Shown: positions 47,592 through 61,135, numbered from the stretch's first letter. The stretch is DNA of 64,000 nt from Hysterangium stoloniferum (GCA_015178975.1 WHVD01000004.1:434001-498000), one strand, 5' to 3'. The notes: generated from the sequence alone by a model not told the origin. Numbers and translations: made by a program.

Positions 47592-48671
47592 ATGAGCTCA
47601 GGCTTCGACCAATGCAACCGGGACGTCTTAGCCTACGCCAAAGGAGCTCAAGCCCTGCGAAAACCACGCAATCGCAAACGCACCCCCTCGGGAAAATACG
47701 TGTGGACAGAAGAAGCGGACCTTATATTCATTCTTGGTGAGTGGTTCAGCTGGAACTTGCTCAATGATGTCTTATGGCGTCGCTGTGATAGGCCTGATAG
47801 CCTGGGCAGACAAATCAGTGCGCCCCATTGACGCGAGACGCTCCTTCTTCATGGAGGGTTTTTTGAAGAATTACGGGATTATCAAATCCCGCAAGCAGAT
47901 TGCATCCCGCTTGCAGGTTCTGAAAGGAGAGTGGAACGGTACAATCTGTTGGTCACACCTTTTTCCTTGTTCTAACTTCTATGTGGCTAACAACCCTGTG
48001 ACATAGACCAGTCCCTCCTCGAACAGACCGAGACTCCCCCATCCGGTAGAGCTTCCATGTCTCCATTACATGACGACATGGATCCGACTTCTGCTCCACA
48101 AAGTCCGTTAGTCGCCACACCGACCTTGGAAGTAGGCTTCGATCAACCGTACATGCATAAACCAAAACCCGCCTTCCTACCACAATGTGCAAACAGCGAA
48201 TTTTCGTGGCTTCAACCGGGAGGTGCCTCGACGTCGGCAGCTCCTGCCTTCAGTTTGACCGGTGGCCATCCCTCGAGTTGCGGCTCAGAAGATATCCTCC
48301 ATTTGCCGAGTCTCGACACCGAGGCTAGGCCTCTCCCGGCTCAGGAGAGCCTGAGCTGCGACTCAGAACGTATGTTTCACTTCAGGCTGCCTTACACCGA
48401 AACCGAGCCTTTCGATCGTTCCAATATGGGGCCATACAATTCGCTGATGGGACAGTCGACTGAGTACTCCATTAATGAAACTTATCCCCCTTCGCACACT
48501 TTGATGGACACCATGCGGTACTCAAACGCCGGCATGGTTGCGTCCCTGTCTCGGGCTGTATCACAGTCCGAGAGCGACACTTGTGATGGTCCTTTCTCAT
48601 GTTGGTCGGACAACGTCTCGCCAACCCAGGCCGGACAATATGTGCAAATTGTTTATCCCTCGACGTCTTAA
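47592..48671 (+). CDS. TEA/ATTS-domain transcription factor (AbaA/Tec1 class)
   Basis: Three exons: 47592-47736, 47792-47938 and 48007-48671 (introns of 55 and 68 nt, GT-AG, phases join), 318 residues. The TEA DNA-binding domain lies at about residues 28-97 and spans exons 1-2. KYVWTEEADLIFI fits its first helix, and the recognition part reads IKSRKQIASRLQVLKGEW, matching the conserved T/S-x-K-Q-V-x-S-x-x-Q-V-L signature. The rest is Ser/Pro/Thr-rich with acidic patches, as expected of an activation region. In ascomycetes AbaA/Tec1 factors control conidiation and filamentation; the role here cannot be inferred. It starts at the first ATG after the pyrimidine-rich leader. Confidence 0.8.
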
Positions 48672-49920
48672 CAGGTTAGCTGTTCGATATCGCAATCCGC
48701 TACCAGACCGAACATAATATAATTTCCATGACGGTTCAAGGTAGCATGGACTTCTCTTTTCGATCGTGTACTTCTATTAGGATATATGTGGAAGCCCCTT
48801 GTCCCCCCATTTCTAATAAAATCCATAGTTTACTTTGAATAAGATAATGTGATGTCAAGATCAATCCTGGTAACGTCTGTCATGAATGGTTATCAATTGT
48901 TATGCGAATTAACAAATATAGATGACTTCTTTTACATCATGCATGGGTTTAAAACAAATAATTAATTTTAAAGTATTTGGTCGAAATTTCTCGGCTTCGA
49001 TGTTTTACTAGCTTGCTATCACCGAACCGTCACAATTCACATATACTTAAGAATAGTTTGCCCATGATTACTAAGGTCGGCTACCCCACATTGATAATGT
49101 ACCCACCCCTTGAAACATGTTACTCTCAAATCACAAAAATTTTCAGCTCAATCTTAAGTATCGATAGGAAAGGTAGGTTTTGCTTTATGGGAATTTGGCG
49201 CTAGCGGGACCTTGGTAGACGCCCAGGTGACCTTACACGTTCTCAACAGGAGAAAACCTAGGATATTTTCACGCTGCAGTATGAGATGCCGGGTCACTTT
49301 TAAAAATAATGCCCTCTTTTGCCCTGAATTTACGGGATATGTGGTGTTCTGTGTGAGATTGACACAGGAATAATGACCAAAATCCCCAAGAAACCCGATT
49401 AACGCTGACCGTTGATGGTATAATCTTCGCTGATGCTATGACTGCGCAAATGTTTACCCTTGGACCTCGGCGCGATGAAAACACGTCAAAGTGTATTTAC
49501 TATTCTAGTGCTCGTTTAAAGGAGGGATCTTCAAGATCTGTATCACGGGCTACTGAGCTATGCGGTCCTGAAGCAAATATCGCCGGGCAATACCGGCCAA
49601 TCCTCTTGTTCATATGCCACGGAGCTGCTTGGTGTGACTTTGTTCCAGCCCAAGCCTGTAAGAGGTGAGGCTGTCTAGTGCGCGTGGATGACACCCAATC
49701 GATCAGATTATCTAACACAATTCTTTGCCAGAATAGTCACGAGTCCAGGGATTACCTGCGAGGTGATCCCCTTAATCGCATTTCGAAGCCTGATATTTAT
49801 TTGAGATGTGAGTTATTTTTTGTATTCAATGTAGAACCATGTCATAATCGTCTGCTCTAACACTCCAGTCACGGAATTATTGGCAACACCCTCAATCATG
49901 ACATGTTAGAAACCCGTGCA
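48672..49920. other. Intergenic between convergent genes
   Basis: The TEA gene and the zinc-finger gene converge on this 1.25-kb AT-rich spacer. There are no ORFs with domain-like features. Confidence 0.45.
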
Positions 49921-51510
49921 TCAAATCCACCTTATCCGGACAAAACGTGCACCTCCTTCCACCGCTGGGTTCCTTTCGATCATCAAGACCCTTTCTATGA
50001 AATCTTCCGCCCGCCACAAGCCCTCATTTTTACGTTTGATTCTGCCTTTCTTCGTTGTTTCAACCCCCCCAAAACGTGACGGCGGGCTGGCACGGATGCA
50101 GGCCATGTGATCGGCCATGTCATGCATGCTCTCGACATGTTCCTTGAGCAGATATGCCCTACAGCTGAAGACCTTGTGGCAGATGAAACAGACGAGGTGA
50201 AGGTTGAAGTGCGACACAGCATGTTGACGCGTTACAGCTTCTTTGGTAGACTTGAAGGTACAATCGTTTATGGAGCAACCCCAGGAGTGCGTCGACTGGC
50301 TGGCAAGTAATCTAGGATTCTTTATGCACAGATCCGCAGGCCCTTGGATCTCCAATTGAGCACACAGCGATTCGATCAGATCTACAGTGAAGTTCATTCC
50401 GACTCGCTGAGTTCCTCTCTTGTGGGTAGCAGAGGATTTAGTGCGTGCGTGTTTACGCATTGAAGATTTCTTGACGGACTCTCGGTGAGGTTTAGAAGGC
50501 CCGATGGTTGACGGACCTGAGGTAGCTTCTACGCGAGCGCTGCTGCAAATCGTATCATAGCGACTTGCCCGAAGGCGGCAGCGAACAGAGCAACTCGGTT
50601 TAGGACTAGGAGTTGTTGTATCTTTTGAGTTCATTGTCTGCTTCCAAAGTTGTCGACACTCAGTATGTATCTGGTCGTCTTTGTCCATCTGCCAGCCATA
50701 AGACTCCGTCGAGGAGACACTAGCAGTCGCACTATTCAAGGACGGCGCAGAAGTTTCATGATCAAATAAGTCGTCCGCCTCTTCGTCTTGGTCAACAGAG
50801 TAAAAATTATCCATAGAATCACTGTCCTCATCATTCTCGCTCGAAGAAACCGTTGTCTCAGTGTCGGAGTCCTCGCCGACGGCCGCGGATGCCGCTATAT
50901 TGAGCTTCTCGGGAGACAACAGAGGGTTACACGATTCTGCCTGTCCCTTCAGCGCCGTACCAATCAGTTCACTTCCCGGGGAGGCTACGCGGCAATCATT
51001 TTCGTCGAATTCGAGTTCAGGCCATCTTGGTGCTGCTTCCAAATCAATACTTGGTGCGAAAGCTTTGTCTTGGATGTCTTGGCTACCGAACGTGAACAGG
51101 CCTGGGATCGTCCAGAGGCCTCGAAGAGCGTTGCGTGGTAGCATAATACCACCGACATCACGATCGTCATCGAAATCACGTCGCATTTGCATGTCCATGT
51201 CCCGCTGTTGGAGCTTCATCAATTATAATAAATCAGTTCTAAAAGCATGCCAAGATATATCCCGGGGCTACTTACAGCCGTGCTCGCCCGATCCTTCGAC
51301 TGGTCATGATAAATAGGTGAAGGAGCGTTATTAAAGTCGGTGATTGTCTAAAGACGTGTTTTTCAACTGGGTTGGGTGCGATAGCCCTAACCGGGAATTA
51401 CTGCTTACCATATGTGTCCCGACCGGCGATCCAGGCGATGATGCCTGTCCTACACCTGGAATCCTGTTGACGTCGAGGTTCGCGAAGACATAATCGTAAG
51501 AGGTAACCAT
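49921..51510 (-). CDS. C2H2-type zinc-finger protein
   Basis: Three exons on the minus strand: 51510-51409, 51347-51276 and 51213-49921, GT-AG introns of 61 and 62 nt, phase 0 throughout, 488 residues. Residues 1-60 are unstructured in appearance (MVTSYDYVFANLDVNRIPG). The middle is Ser/Asp/Glu-rich, with a long acidic stretch (DSDTETTVSSSENDEDSDS), then a basic Ser/Arg region. Near the C-terminus are two fingers: CSINDCTFKSTKEAVTRQH (C-x4-C, partly atypical) and CFICHKVFSCRAYLLKEHVE (C-x2-C-x12-H). The protein ends in a conserved-looking basic region (FVRIRWI). It is a nuclear DNA-binding candidate; target unknown. An alternative single-exon start at 51222 is possible, but the upstream exons splice cleanly. 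Confidence 0.75.
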
Positions 51511-54500
51511 TGATGAAATATTGAGCCTTGCTTGTGATGAAAGGAGCGATGGGTATCCTCTAGCAGTCGAGTCTTACTTAGAAAGCCCCCTTGTAGATCC
51601 AAGGTAAGCAGGGAATGGGAACTGATGGTTCAGCACAGTCTTGTGGTGAAAATGTTCCACTCGCTGAAACACTGCGTGGAAGACCAGTGCTATTGTGTGA
51701 AATTTTACCACTATAGACTTTTGAATATAACCCACTACTATGTATGTGGAACAATGCCGGAGTGCAAAATGCGAAACCTTTCTTTTCGCTGGGTATCAAT
51801 ACGTCACGTAAATTTAAATGCGTGTATTAAAACATTTGGGCTTGCTTACGGGTGGAAAAATTGTAATACTGGCTGTTGTTCAGGCGTTTTTAATCTGTAG
51901 GCAAATGTCGTGTAGCTGGTTCAAACGTTTTGTCCGTTTTGTGTAAGGTGGTCCGGAAGGTTAAGTTGTGACACCTCGAGTTGCCGGTACACAACGCCCA
52001 CAACATATCAAATCAAAGTATTGTTCTTTCACACATCCGGTCTCTAATTTATTCGGTCTAATCAACTACCTCACGATATAGCGCTCATCTATGGATTTTA
52101 GCTGGATTTTTACGTGATTATGAAGCCGCCGCATGGATCTTTCATGAAGAACTGCTTCAGTATTGGCAAAGTGACCCGCCTTACATCCACGGTCCATGAA
52201 TATGTGTTCATATTCGGGAATAGCCCTTAGGGGACAGCATTAACAACGGATATTGGATTACATTTTTAAAGGGGGTGGTCTTCTCTTCTTGTGAGATAAA
52301 TGAAGCCACCCGCCTGCTGGGATACATCACCTCAACAGGCCTGCACGATGGAAGTATCCGCAATTATTGATCCCAACGTCGCTTTCCTTTGTTCCCAAGG
52401 AAAATCTACTAAGACCGCCACGTACGAGAATACCCCAGTAAATCCGTGTACCCAAGGAGAAGGAAGAGCAGGAAGAAGGACAATCGTCAGCACCATCTCC
52501 CACAAAGGTACATCTGAAGCTTTCACCAGTGTATTCTAATCCATATCAATGAAAGCTGCAGGAAAGTTCTACCCAAATAACCGAGATTTGACGTCTTGCC
52601 GTTCAGGATAGGTCGACGGATGGGAGATGAAGGACTGCAGCCGCCTCTTTCGTAGTTTTGAACGCTGTTCGTCGATTCCGTATTACCACGGTTGGAGCAG
52701 AATAGTCTCGTGAGAAGAAATTTGATCTTTCTCACGCAGCTTTTCTGCTCCCGGAGCTCCTTGAACCTACGGCGGAAGCAACAAAGATGGATTATCGAGT
52801 TAAGCTCGGCTTGTAGCCCTCCAAATCCTCCTACAGCACCTGGTCCCACTCCACTGCCACGACATTGCGGCAAGGTCAAAATGTTCTTTTTGGAATTGGC
52901 AGCCTATCCGGGAAAGTGTGATATCGTACATCTGGCGTACAGACCGATCCGGGATTGTCAGGGAGTGTTCGAATGCTATACTTGTGGGTATCGTTCTCGG
53001 AATCCATATCGACATTCCACCATTTTACGAGCGTGAAAAATCATGTGATGCGACATACATGTAGAACGCAAACCTTGAAGCTATCTCCAAGAGCCAATAT
53101 GTAATGCTGAAGAAAAACAGTCCGTCCACTGGAGCTGGTGTTGCATGATGGCCATAACATCAAACCTTATCCGCCTGACCCGCTTGCCGCTTCGTCTGAA
53201 TCTCTGGAGAAGAGCTGAGATCGCCGTTGCTTTTAAAGTTTCCAAGCATCAACGAACCTTCGAGGAATGCTGCATCGGTATCGCCTGAAGCCCGGAAGCC
53301 CTTGTCCAGAACATCGAACACCTGTCACGAGTTGTTGGCAAGTGCTGGAACTGTCGACCTCGTCAAAGAATCATATTGGACAGTGGAAGGAGCAGACCCA
53401 ATGTGATAGGACTACTCTGGCGAATACAAGGTGTTATGACCAAGGTCCGTTTGATGAAATACGCATTATTTCTCAATTGTCAAGATGGAATGAAGCTATG
53501 TCCTCGTGATAGATCAAATATTACATATCAATAAACGGTAGTTTTCGACCGGCCATCCCCTTACCTTTGATAACCGCCATGCTTGAGCCGTCTACAGGCG
53601 GCAGAACGCGTGTAGTCAAAATAGTCACATAGATGGAGCATCTAAAAATGAAATTTAAAACTGAAAAGATTAATGAATCGGGAAATGATAATGCCACAAC
53701 AATCCAGATAGTCGATTGTCTAGATGATTTATATTGAGGGAACGTTTGGGAATGACGTCAGAGTCATGAGTTGCCCGCCTACAGAGCTTTTATGTAACCG
53801 ATCGATTAGATGGAATAGAAGGAAGGTTGGTAACGGTTAGCCTACTCGGCGGTAGCTCATATATCTTTCATACCGGTGTATCCAAAATCCGATGAGTGAT
53901 ATTCCGAAAAGAATGAAAACGCCTTCCACGTACCTTCATCTCATGGGCTCATTGCCGTTATTATCGTGTATAGACATATTGATCCAAAGTGGTATGCATA
54001 CCACGACTTGAGTGATCCAGCTGCGAGAGACGTACAAATGCTCGGTCGTTTCTGCGCCTCCAGATGCCCGAACTTTCTAATAACAGTTCATTAGAGGTTG
54101 GTGGGAGGCCATACACGAATGAACAGGAAGAAACATAGACTTGGATAAAGTCCAATGATGACGTTGTTATATCTAAAGTCCTTATTTGATACTTGTCAAA
54201 GTTGAAACCAACAGTTGAGATGACACTCACGATAGTCTCAAGCGGGCACAAACTTGATATTAAATTCGAATTCAAGAATGACTTCTCACACTCGCGTGCC
54301 GTCTGTAGTACGATAGAATAGCTGGCGATACAATATTACGGATTGGATGAGTCTCTGACTCGTTTCACTTGAAGGTTGGTAGGCAAGGATCTTTGCGCAC
54401 TGTCGAAAAGCGTATATCGGACGCAACGTTGGTCCGTCGACTTGTTCCGAAACTTGACCAAAAGAAAGCTGGAAGAACGTTTATAGACAAGCCAGTGGCC

Positions 54501-56718
54501 ATATCCGAGATATGTTGCGAAGAACAAAATGAGTGAGATGGGATAGTTGCTGCCTCAGATGGTGAACGAGGGCATCATCAGGGTTGACACCTTTTGAAAG
54601 AATGATTATGCACGGCATCTCCCGCATTTCGACTGAAGTTGGTTCCACCGACCCAAGTGGTCCAAAAGAACCTCGCGCTGTTAATAATAATTCTGTACAC
54701 GAACTAGCATTCAGAATTCATGCGTCATGCGTAGATCGAACGTGCGGCGCAGCGGAAGAGAGGTGTATATCCATCAAAGTAGTTAACAATAGGCAGCAGA
54801 TTAGAAGGGCGTGCCGATGAACGTATAAGTCAAGTCAGGATATTTTGAAGTCGTCGACTGGATATGTGGCTTTATCGGATGGGATCAAAGTGTTCCACTG
54901 AGAAGTAGCCTATCGGTAAGAACTATTCGCCAGTGAATCACGTGTTTTTATTGTGTCAATCATGACTTCCCAATGGTCCGTTATGAACTTTGCTACCCCG
55001 CCGCATCGAGGTCAAACCAGAGAGTAAATCCTGCTCTCGGACTTGATAGAAACACCCACAATGGTCCGGAGCAATCACTTTCCAGTCTGATTCCTCAGGA
55101 ATGCATCGGGAGAGAAGAAGCCCGTACGCATCATTGGCACGTTAAACCTTCGAGAACATGAAGATTAACCGAGTACGGAGTGGATTGAAGTGGGGATTTC
55201 TTACTGAACATGAGCTTGCTGAGCAACCTGTCACAAAGAATACAAAGAATCTTTCCTCCAAAGCCGCTATCTGTGGAGAATAGCCAACGTTACGTTCCGG
55301 AAATTGGGCGGATCAATTTTAGTCCAACAGTGGTCCAACGCTAGCCGATGAGCCCTCCTAGGCTGCTTGGACACTTATATGGTATTTTGGCTTGAAGAAT
55401 GACCACGTGAATTGATTTTGAAGGTGCATGTCCCGTGGAGATTGCGATTGAACCAAAAAATCCATCGACTATGTCAATCTGTACAATTTTTTATTAGTCC
55501 GTACATTTTCAGGATATTAGACATACCTTATCAGAAAAGTTGACATAACCCACGTATTATTATAAATAAGAAGTCACTTCGAAGAAATGGACTTGAATTG
55601 CAAAATAAGATGTGGCAGAGAGGGACCATCCAAACAGGAGCCTCCATCCTCCCAAAGCATGGCTTCTAGTGGGCCCAAAAGCAATACATATTGCTAATGA
55701 GATGAATGCAAGACTGGGGGATTGGGTGACTCCTAAGGAAAGTCTACCTTTTCGTTCTGAAAAGCTGACCCCAACTACCAAGATTGAAGTCCGCGAGACG
55801 GTCCCAAACGGAAAGCTGCTTATCCGGAGCAAAGGGGGAAAAAACCATAGTTTCTACCAGAAAGCATCACTTTATTCCTGCTAGAGCGAGCCCGGTGCGC
55901 GGTGACACAAGCAAGATATGGACATTGGAAACCGTAATTGTAAACGAAATAACGGCATGAACGCGTCTACATACGCCCATCGTCGCACGTGGCACACCAA
56001 GCTAACGCGTCGCGTCAATAATCACCCACGCCAATCTCATATATTTTAAAAAACCGTCTAAGCAATACAGCAGGCCGAAACTAGCTGTATAGAAAGACAA
56101 CAAAAAAAAATGAATCGTCAGTTTCTTTGTACCTCAGAAAACTCAGATTAGGCCACATCAAGCACAGCAAATATAAACGTCTTCAAAGCATGCAATACCG
56201 ATCAAAGCTAGGCGATAAGTACGGAAGAGTCGGGACATGGGCAAGGAAGCACAAAAAAAAGGAAAAAAGATACCGAGGTTCAAAAAAGTACATGCACCAT
56301 GAGTCTCCGTTTAATAGGGATGGGAATGAGAATGCATACGGAGAGGAAAGTAAAGAGCGTAGGGAATATGGGCTTATCATAATGGTAAGAATGAGATAAT
56401 GACAGGGAGGGTGCGTGGTTAGGAGGTCGATGCAATGAACAGGAGAGTATAGATAGAGTAAAGTAGCCGGTGCCATGGTGTATGAGTCTTATGCAAAAAA
56501 AGAGAAAAGAGATAATCGGAGCGGGAGGACTGGGGACGCGTATGCGGCCTTTTGAAATTGTAAGTTGCCAGATACCATTGCACTGCCCCTGTTTGAACGG
56601 TGCTACAGGACATCTATACATGCGTTAGTCCATGGCGAATAAATTCAAATGAATGCAAAATACCCGACTTGTCAACTTCTATCCCAGATCGCAACATCCC
56701 TAAACCTCCACGGTACTA
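51511..56718. other. 5.2 kb without a recognisable gene
   Basis: Several ORFs of 60-118 codons occur on both strands (for example 52692-53036 plus, 54275-53961 minus, 55612-55884 plus). None shows a domain, a repeat of a known family or convincing exon structure. A dispersed repeat lies at about 51735-51890 (separate entry). The part next to 56718 is probably 3' UTR of the GTPase gene. Decayed genes may be hidden here. Confidence 0.4.
51735..51890 (+). repeat. Dispersed repeat, copy 1
   Basis: About 150 bp similar to the complement of 60985-61135. Read in frame, both copies give a related Cys-containing peptide: NLNACIKTFGLAYGWKNC here and NLNACIIKICRPAYKWKYC there, each followed by NTGxCS. 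It could be a decayed gene fragment or a small mobile repeat. Confidence 0.5.
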
Positions 56719-57720
56719 TCATACGTCTAAGTATAACAGGATTGGCTCGCCGACACCCTCGATTTCTGGTATTACGCATTTGAGATCGAACGCCTGAGAA
56801 CGCGAAATGAGCACGGTGGGAAGCTGCGCCCATATATACATACCTTTGCGAGTACGATTTTAAAGATCTTTTGTACATTGATGGACGCAGACGTCGAGCA
56901 GAATATCAGAGACGCGTGCATGGCTTTTGCAAACCGCTTCGCCTATCAGGTGACAGTTCAGAAATCACGTCCGGGTCTTGCAGCTAGATATACGTGCCTG
57001 TTTTGTGATCTCTTCTTGCTCATCCCGCGGAAATGTTGAAAATGTGTCGAACTTAGTCCCAACAAGAAATGGTATTGCGGTCTGAATGGAGTCAGAACCA
57101 TCAACGTGAGTAGCATAATCAGCTCAACTGACCTTGTTGAAACCACGTGCTTGTCGATACCATTCTTTGACAGAATTTAATGTCGATTTACGAGACAGAT
57201 CGAACATGAAAAGGATAGCAACGGCGTCATTACAGACCAGGGGCAGCATGTTTACAAACTCGCGTTGCCCTATTCAAGATGGACGTGTCAACTTTTATGA
57301 TTGATGAAAAGTATGTCTAGCAGACGAACCTCCTAAGTCCCAAATGGAAAAGGTAATCGTTGTCCGTCGAACAGAGATGGTCTTTTCCATGAAGTTGACG
57401 CCTGTAATGAGGGTACGTAAGAATACGACCGACGCCAACGTTGACCATAGCACATACCCAGCGTCTGAATATAATCCTCATCGAAGCTACCTTCCACATA
57501 TTTGACCATCAAACTGGTCTTTCCTATCTGCGAGTCTCCAACCATGCCCACTTTTATGACCACGCTGTCGGAACATCTTCAGCCATAATCGCGTCTGATC
57601 TACACGGCATAAGACTCACCTGTTCTTCTCTTCGTTATTCTCCAATAGCGGATGTGGGTTTTGGCCGTTTTGAGCTGCACTCGAGCTGGGACCGGCACCT
57701 GTTGAGCTTGCGGATGCCAT
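56719..57720 (-). CDS. spg1: Spg1/Tem1-type septation GTPase
   Basis: Small Ras-superfamily GTPase that, in yeasts, starts the septation initiation / mitotic exit kinase cascade at the spindle pole body. Seven exons on the minus strand: 57720-57620, 57564-57458, 57401-57330, 57269-57133, 57081-56998, 56942-56844 and 56793-56719, giving 224 residues with every phase joining. G1 is [17 protein letters not shown], then [14 protein letters not shown]3 is [17 protein letters not shown]4 is the family-typical GTKFD in place of NKxD; the C-terminus has AFDLKC and [17 protein letters not shown], with no CaaX box, as in Spg1/Tem1. The N-terminal ~33 residues are a Ser/Ala-rich, poorly conserved extension. 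Intron 5 has a GC donor (CAG|GCACGT) with an ordinary AG acceptor. Confidence 0.95.
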
Positions 57721-58679
57721 CGCGTTCAAAGGGAGAATGGAGGTCCTGGAAGCGTGTAGATCGTAAAAGATAGGGGATGGGGAGAAAAGGAGATTCGAAG
57801 ATATAAAAACGGGACAGCGAGTGAAAGGTTGACGAGGTGACCTGCTGAGAGTCGGTCTGTGGGTGCTTGCCGGGTGTGCCAAATCGGGTAAAATTCTTGT
57901 TCTTTGTTGTGCCAAAGGTGTACCTGCCTCGTACAGTTGACTGAAGCGCAACAAGTAAGAATTATAGGATTAAAAGGGTAAAGGGGGCGGCGTCGTGCCA
58001 AAGTGTAGGAGGAGGATGGTACAAAGAGGGTTGTACAAACTCTATTTATTTGGCGCAATGTTAGGTACCAATTTAGCGACTATGATTTGATCGAGACCTC
58101 GAACCAACACACAACAAGCACCCAATCATCACAAGGGCTTAGTATTATTTTTTTGTATTCCCTATCGATACCAGGCAATAATCAAGTAATTGTGGCTTGC
58201 TCAAGCTAAATTCCAAGAGATGGTATATATGCAAAAAGGGGTAATATTAGAATGTACATATATGTCAAAGTATCCCTTCAGACAAGGTCAGAAAATGTTT
58301 TGGAAACAAATATCTAACATTTGGCATTATCTTAATCATGACATGATAAGGCAAGGTGATATTTCCAAGTAGACGAGGAGTAAAAAATTTGGTCCAGGTA
58401 CTTGCGTCGGTATGATTTAAGGCCTGACGATTGGATTATTTTTTGAGAGAGAACCCTGTATGCCATGCGAGTGTCATTATTATGCAAGCAGAGCCCAAGG
58501 TCGTCGAATATCGTCCACACCTAACAAATCGATGCACAACTACTCCCTTTAAAAAGCGGCGTTGCCTCTCGGACAAATGGGAAAGTCTTGTTAACCTCCA
58601 CGAACATGAATCTTTCTCCCTGTCCCTTAGCCTATGCCAGACTCGCGAATCCCAAAACTAAAGGAAATAAAGCCAAGTG
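57721..58679. other. 5' flank of the GTPase gene
   Basis: Contains the presumed promoter and 5' UTR on the minus strand (pyrimidine-rich tracts at 57770-58060 on that strand). No other gene is visible up to the F-box pseudogene. Confidence 0.4.
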
Positions 58680-58689
58680 CGCAATTGAT

Positions 58690-59912
58690 ATTCATATCTA
58701 CTAAATTCGTTAACGAAATATTTGCCAACGGTATAACCATCATCATCACCGTTATCATCGTCATCCTCTTTGTCTGACGGGTATAGAACTCCGACTATTC
58801 ATGTTGCCTTACGAGGTAGGTATAACTTGCGATTGGGATCCTTCGCACATCTCTGGCTTTAATGAGTTCCTTGAGACCTTAATGACTGAAATATCCAAGC
58901 CACAGATTTTCAGTGTTGAATGGGTAGAACATAAGTATTGGGGTTGAGACGAGAGCTGAACCTGACTAAGTGGACACGGGTAGGATTGAAATCCAATGTC
59001 GTAGTAAAGGCATTGGTGATAAGAACATACAAGCTTACAATATAAATGAAGACAGCTTTAATGACTCCATGGATCGCAACGGCTACTTGTTTCGTGACGT
59101 GACATTGATGAATGAGGCACTGTCATCTTCAAAATTCACTGGCATATCCTTCTGTTAATTTGGATATATCGTCAGTAAATGTCAATTACATTGATGCAGC
59201 TGGAACTCTCACCGACTAATACGCAAGCTTGGCTGGGGTGTAGACCGAGTTAATGGTTTCTAGATGCACAAGCTGAAGCGGAATCTTCGTATCCATAGAT
59301 CAAGAATAAGGATGTAGTTTAGATTGCCGTACAGAGAACAATTCAAGTCCTGGGGACGGGATTAACGCTTCACAGAAGGTTTTGTGTGGTATACGAGTGT
59401 CGACAGAGCCCCGAAGCCTCGCGAAAGAAAGATGCCCTCCCTATACTAGAAGCAAAGATGGCACTGAACGTTGCAGCTTCACATCACACGAGCACCGCGG
59501 TATTCGATAAATTTCCCAGAAGTCCGGACATTGGCATTTTTCCCGGGAAAGAAAGAAGTCGGGTGCTTCCTTAATCACCAGTTTTTCCTCCGGGAATAGT
59601 GGGGAAGCCATGCGTAGTTGTCTTGATAAGAACATTTCCCCCCCTTCGTCAGCCCACTCCTCGGGGCATAGTAAACCGAGAGCCACAGGTGTTAGCCCCA
59701 CAGATTTTAGGAGTCGACAGTCTCCCCAACCAAACCCAGGCCAGTCTGTAGAAGCTGGGGCAAAAACCTAAACCATGCCAACGATCCTCAGGATTACGAT
59801 AGTTCTTGAGGAAAGCTTCAAGGTTTTTTTTATACATATATTGCGAGCCATATGATGTTGAACCCTCACAGAATGTGATGTCGATATCGATTCCGAGACC
59901 AACACCCACAGG
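58690..59912 (-). pseudogene. F-box/LRR pseudogene, duplicate of 61589-63142
   Basis: It aligns along its length with the intact-looking copy 2.9 kb away and in the same orientation. The Leu-rich C-terminal region and acidic end lie near 58735-58790, and the segment AWVWLGRLST near 59730. The N-terminal F-box is missing. Many stops and frameshifts break the frame. The same splice acceptor (AATTAACAG) is present near 59150. It is a tandem duplicate that has decayed. Confidence 0.8.
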
Positions 59913-60399
59913 TATAACAGGTCAGTTTCTGACGACATCACTCAGCCATCTGTCGCTTTGTATTTGTTGTACCCTGCATATGTGTTATCAGGCTTTCCTG
60001 GACGGGCTGACGATTAGAAAATGTTCTTTTTGACGTTGCCGCTACGTCGTGGTAATGAACAGGGCCAGAGGATCCGGAGAATAACAAGGCCGACTCAGCT
60101 CAAGAATGCATCCTTGTTTTACCATTAAGGATCGTGGGTCGGTGTATAAAGGTATAACTCTAATTGCCCTTTTACTTTAGTATGCGGTGCTTCAACGTCA
60201 GGAACAGAGGCGCTTTTAACGCCTCATCTATCTAGGATGGATCATTTAGTGCATTCACTTATTTATCAAGAATTCCCTGAAGGGACATGTCCTTTTGGAT
60301 TCTGAGGCGTTGAGAACGCCTGGCACCTCGAGGCAGTCAGGCAATATACAATTTTATTATCCTCTTATTTCAATATATGTCCCGTTTCAACGCCCTTCA

Positions 60400-60790
60400 T
60401 TCTAGCCCCAGCACCTCATACCTTCGATTCAACGGATCAGGTGGAGTTCCGCAAACCGGAGGCATGCTGACAAGGGATTGATTAAGGGCGTGAAACGACG
60501 AAGGAGGCGGCCTCGAGAGAGATGGCTCTCGAGGCGGCTTCCGTCGTCGAAACCGTTTCCTTCCTCTCCCGTTGCCCTTTTACTTTTCTATCCGCCGCTC
60601 CAACCTCTTTCGTTGCCATTTCCATATCTCATGCTTCGATCCAACGGCTCGAGTGGAATCTATCGGACCAAAGGCAGGTGAACAAGGGATCGACGAATGG
60701 CGCTGAACGAAGGAGACGGCCTCGGGAGAGATGGCTCCCAAAGCAGCTTCCTTCATCCAAGCATTTCCTTCGTCTTCCACGTGTCGCACC
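60400..60790. repeat. Imperfect tandem duplication, period about 206 bp
   Basis: The block with CGGCCTCGAGAGAGATGGCTC (near 60510) recurs as CGGCCTCGGGAGAGATGGCTC (near 60716), and flanking sequence is also shared. Short ORFs cover it on both strands but look non-coding. Confidence 0.6.
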
Positions 60791-60984
60791 CGTAGATGAG
60801 AGGATATTGTTAGGGAGTTTAGTGGCGTGGGGAAACCAGATACTGGATGCGTCAAACAGCTTACGGTTTTTATATGCTGTGGGCGCAGTTTGAACCCAGG
60901 GACAAGTTCATAACCTAATTTTCGCAACTACCTGTAAACAAAGCACACAAAGCGCTGAAACCCCCGACAACTTGTCTACTGGTG

Positions 60985-61135
60985 AACGGCAATGAACAAT
61001 TGCCCGTATTGCAATATTTCCACTTGTAAGCAGGCCTACATATTTTAATAATGCACGCATTTAGATTTATGATGCAGTGACACTCAAGAGATGGTTTTTG
61101 CCGAACGGCATTCCAACACAACTCCACAGGTGTAG
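60985..61135 (-). repeat. Dispersed repeat, copy 2
   Basis: Counterpart of 51735-51890 on the opposite strand. The shared core includes AAATGCGTG, GCTTAC and GTGGAAA, spaced alike, and the encoded peptide similarity exceeds the nucleotide similarity. Confidence 0.5.

Noticed and set aside
56127..56399. Lys/Arg-rich 90-codon ORF
   Set aside because: It lies in the probable 3' region of the GTPase gene, over purine-rich sequence, with no domain-like order.
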